DNA from: Chaenocephalus aceratus
Taxonomy: Eukaryota; Chordata; Actinopteri; Perciformes; Channichthyidae
Direction: 5' to 3'
Assembly (NCBI GenBank): GCA_023974075.1
Contig: JAMFTG010000147.1
Coordinates: forward strand, 1-64,000
DNA length: 64,000 nt
Shown here: positions 63,650 through 64,000 of the stretch, piece by piece
Position numbering within the stretch: position 1 is the first letter of the stretch
Layout of the letters: each line of letters opens with the position of its first letter
Position numbers and translations under genes: made by a program
The notes under the pieces: generated by a model
Seen by the model: the letters and a program-made list of their open reading frames with translations, nothing else
What the model was told of the DNA's origin: nothing
Databases searched by the model: none

Positions 63650-64000
63650 CCCTCCTCCACCATATGTTTTCTCCCCTCCTGTCCTGTTTGCAAAAATAGA
63701 GAGGTTTAAATATACTTTTTTAGATGCTTTACTTTAGATTAATTTCATGTTATTTGCAAGTTACATTCAATACTATATACAGGATTAACCACACAGAAGT
63801 GGTTAGGAGGCGGGATATATATCCTATGTATTAATTGATTGAAAACAACTGCATTTAATTTTTCTCATTTTTTTAATTTTAATTTAATTTTAATTTAATT
63901 TTGTAAACCGGAAGCGGTGGCTGTACATCCGGTCGAACGATTCGGGACTTCCGGTCGAACGAGACGGGACTTCCGGTTTTCAAAATAAAATAAAAAGGCG
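63438..64000 (-). repeat. Right terminal inverted repeat (cut by window end)
   Basis: Reverse complement of 50966-51503. It has a longer microsatellite ((TG)n at 63597-63648). Position 64000 corresponds to 50966, so the true end lies beyond the window. Confidence 0.92.
63597..63648. repeat. (TG)n microsatellite inside the right terminal repeat
   Basis: About 52 bp, versus about 23 bp in the left repeat. Confidence 0.95.

Larger units (their letters stand above)
50966..64000. mobile_element. Rearranged Polinton/Maverick (adintovirus-like) element
   Basis: Inverted terminal repeats of about 540 bp bound the region. The left boundary lies between about 50840 and 50966. The right repeat is cut by the window end; by symmetry roughly 30-120 bp are missing. 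Integrase fragments with motifs typical of Polinton integrases lie inside both ends on opposite strands. All other genes are accessory and several are duplicated in inverted order. No polymerase B, major capsid, packaging ATPase or protease is recognised, so this 13-kb copy is a defective or non-autonomous derivative. Polintons are usually 15-20 kb. Confidence 0.75.

Noticed and set aside
50966..64000. Herpesvirus-piggyBac fusion (Teratorn-like) element
   Set aside because: The repeats and multi-gene content suggested it at first, but no herpesvirus core gene or piggyBac transposase is seen and the integrase motifs point to Polinton.

Overview
The window is repeat-rich vertebrate DNA, almost certainly from a teleost fish. 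The evidence is the mix of L2-clade and L1-clade LINEs, hAT elements, a DIRS tyrosine-recombinase retroelement, a Polinton/Maverick-type element, long (CA)n/(TG)n microsatellites, a fish-type olfactory receptor and a trace-amine-receptor-like fragment. No bacterial gene organisation is seen, and no complete intact host gene is present.

Layout. 1-2110: 3' part of an L2-clade LINE. 3330-4165: a DIRS terminal cassette split by a solo-LTR-like insertion. 4778-5800: four minus-strand exons of a cytosolic sulfotransferase. 8239-10174: two exons of S-formylglutathione hydrolase (esterase D). 6.5-15.7 kb otherwise holds hairpins, short non-autonomous transposons and minisatellites. 16983-17290: TAAR-like receptor tail. 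17845-20700: a three-level nest (dispersed repeat, LINE, hAT). 22248-22381: a caspase-like exon. 23.36-29.25 kb: an L1-type LINE split by a 2.85-kb element with long inverted arms. 29.9-36.8 kb: two paralogous segments, each with a LINE the other lacks. 38526-39471: an olfactory receptor with a frameshift near its end. 40.8-49.8 kb: an L2-clade LINE split by a 6.1-kb DIRS element.

50.9-64.0 kb is the most interesting part: a rearranged Polinton/Maverick (adintovirus-like) element bounded by inverted repeats of about 540 bp. Only its integrase is recognisable among core genes, and that is broken, with N- and C-terminal parts on opposite strands about 10 kb apart. The rest is accessory genes: a 154-aa helical protein (two near-identical copies), a 363-aa very basic protein (one full copy, one truncated, one stub), a C2HC-motif family (one intact, one broken), and a gene that starts inside the terminal repeat. 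Several accessory genes carry the same 5' cassette, including a TATA-like promoter and the first few codons, joined to different bodies. A 1.74-kb inverted duplication fills the centre. No polymerase B, capsid, ATPase or protease gene is seen, so the element looks defective or non-autonomous.

The host-gene pieces (sulfotransferase, esterase D, caspase, TAAR, olfactory receptor) are all partial or broken, so the window reads as a repeat-filled gene-fragment graveyard. All assignments were made by eye from the sequence and translations; no database search was run.
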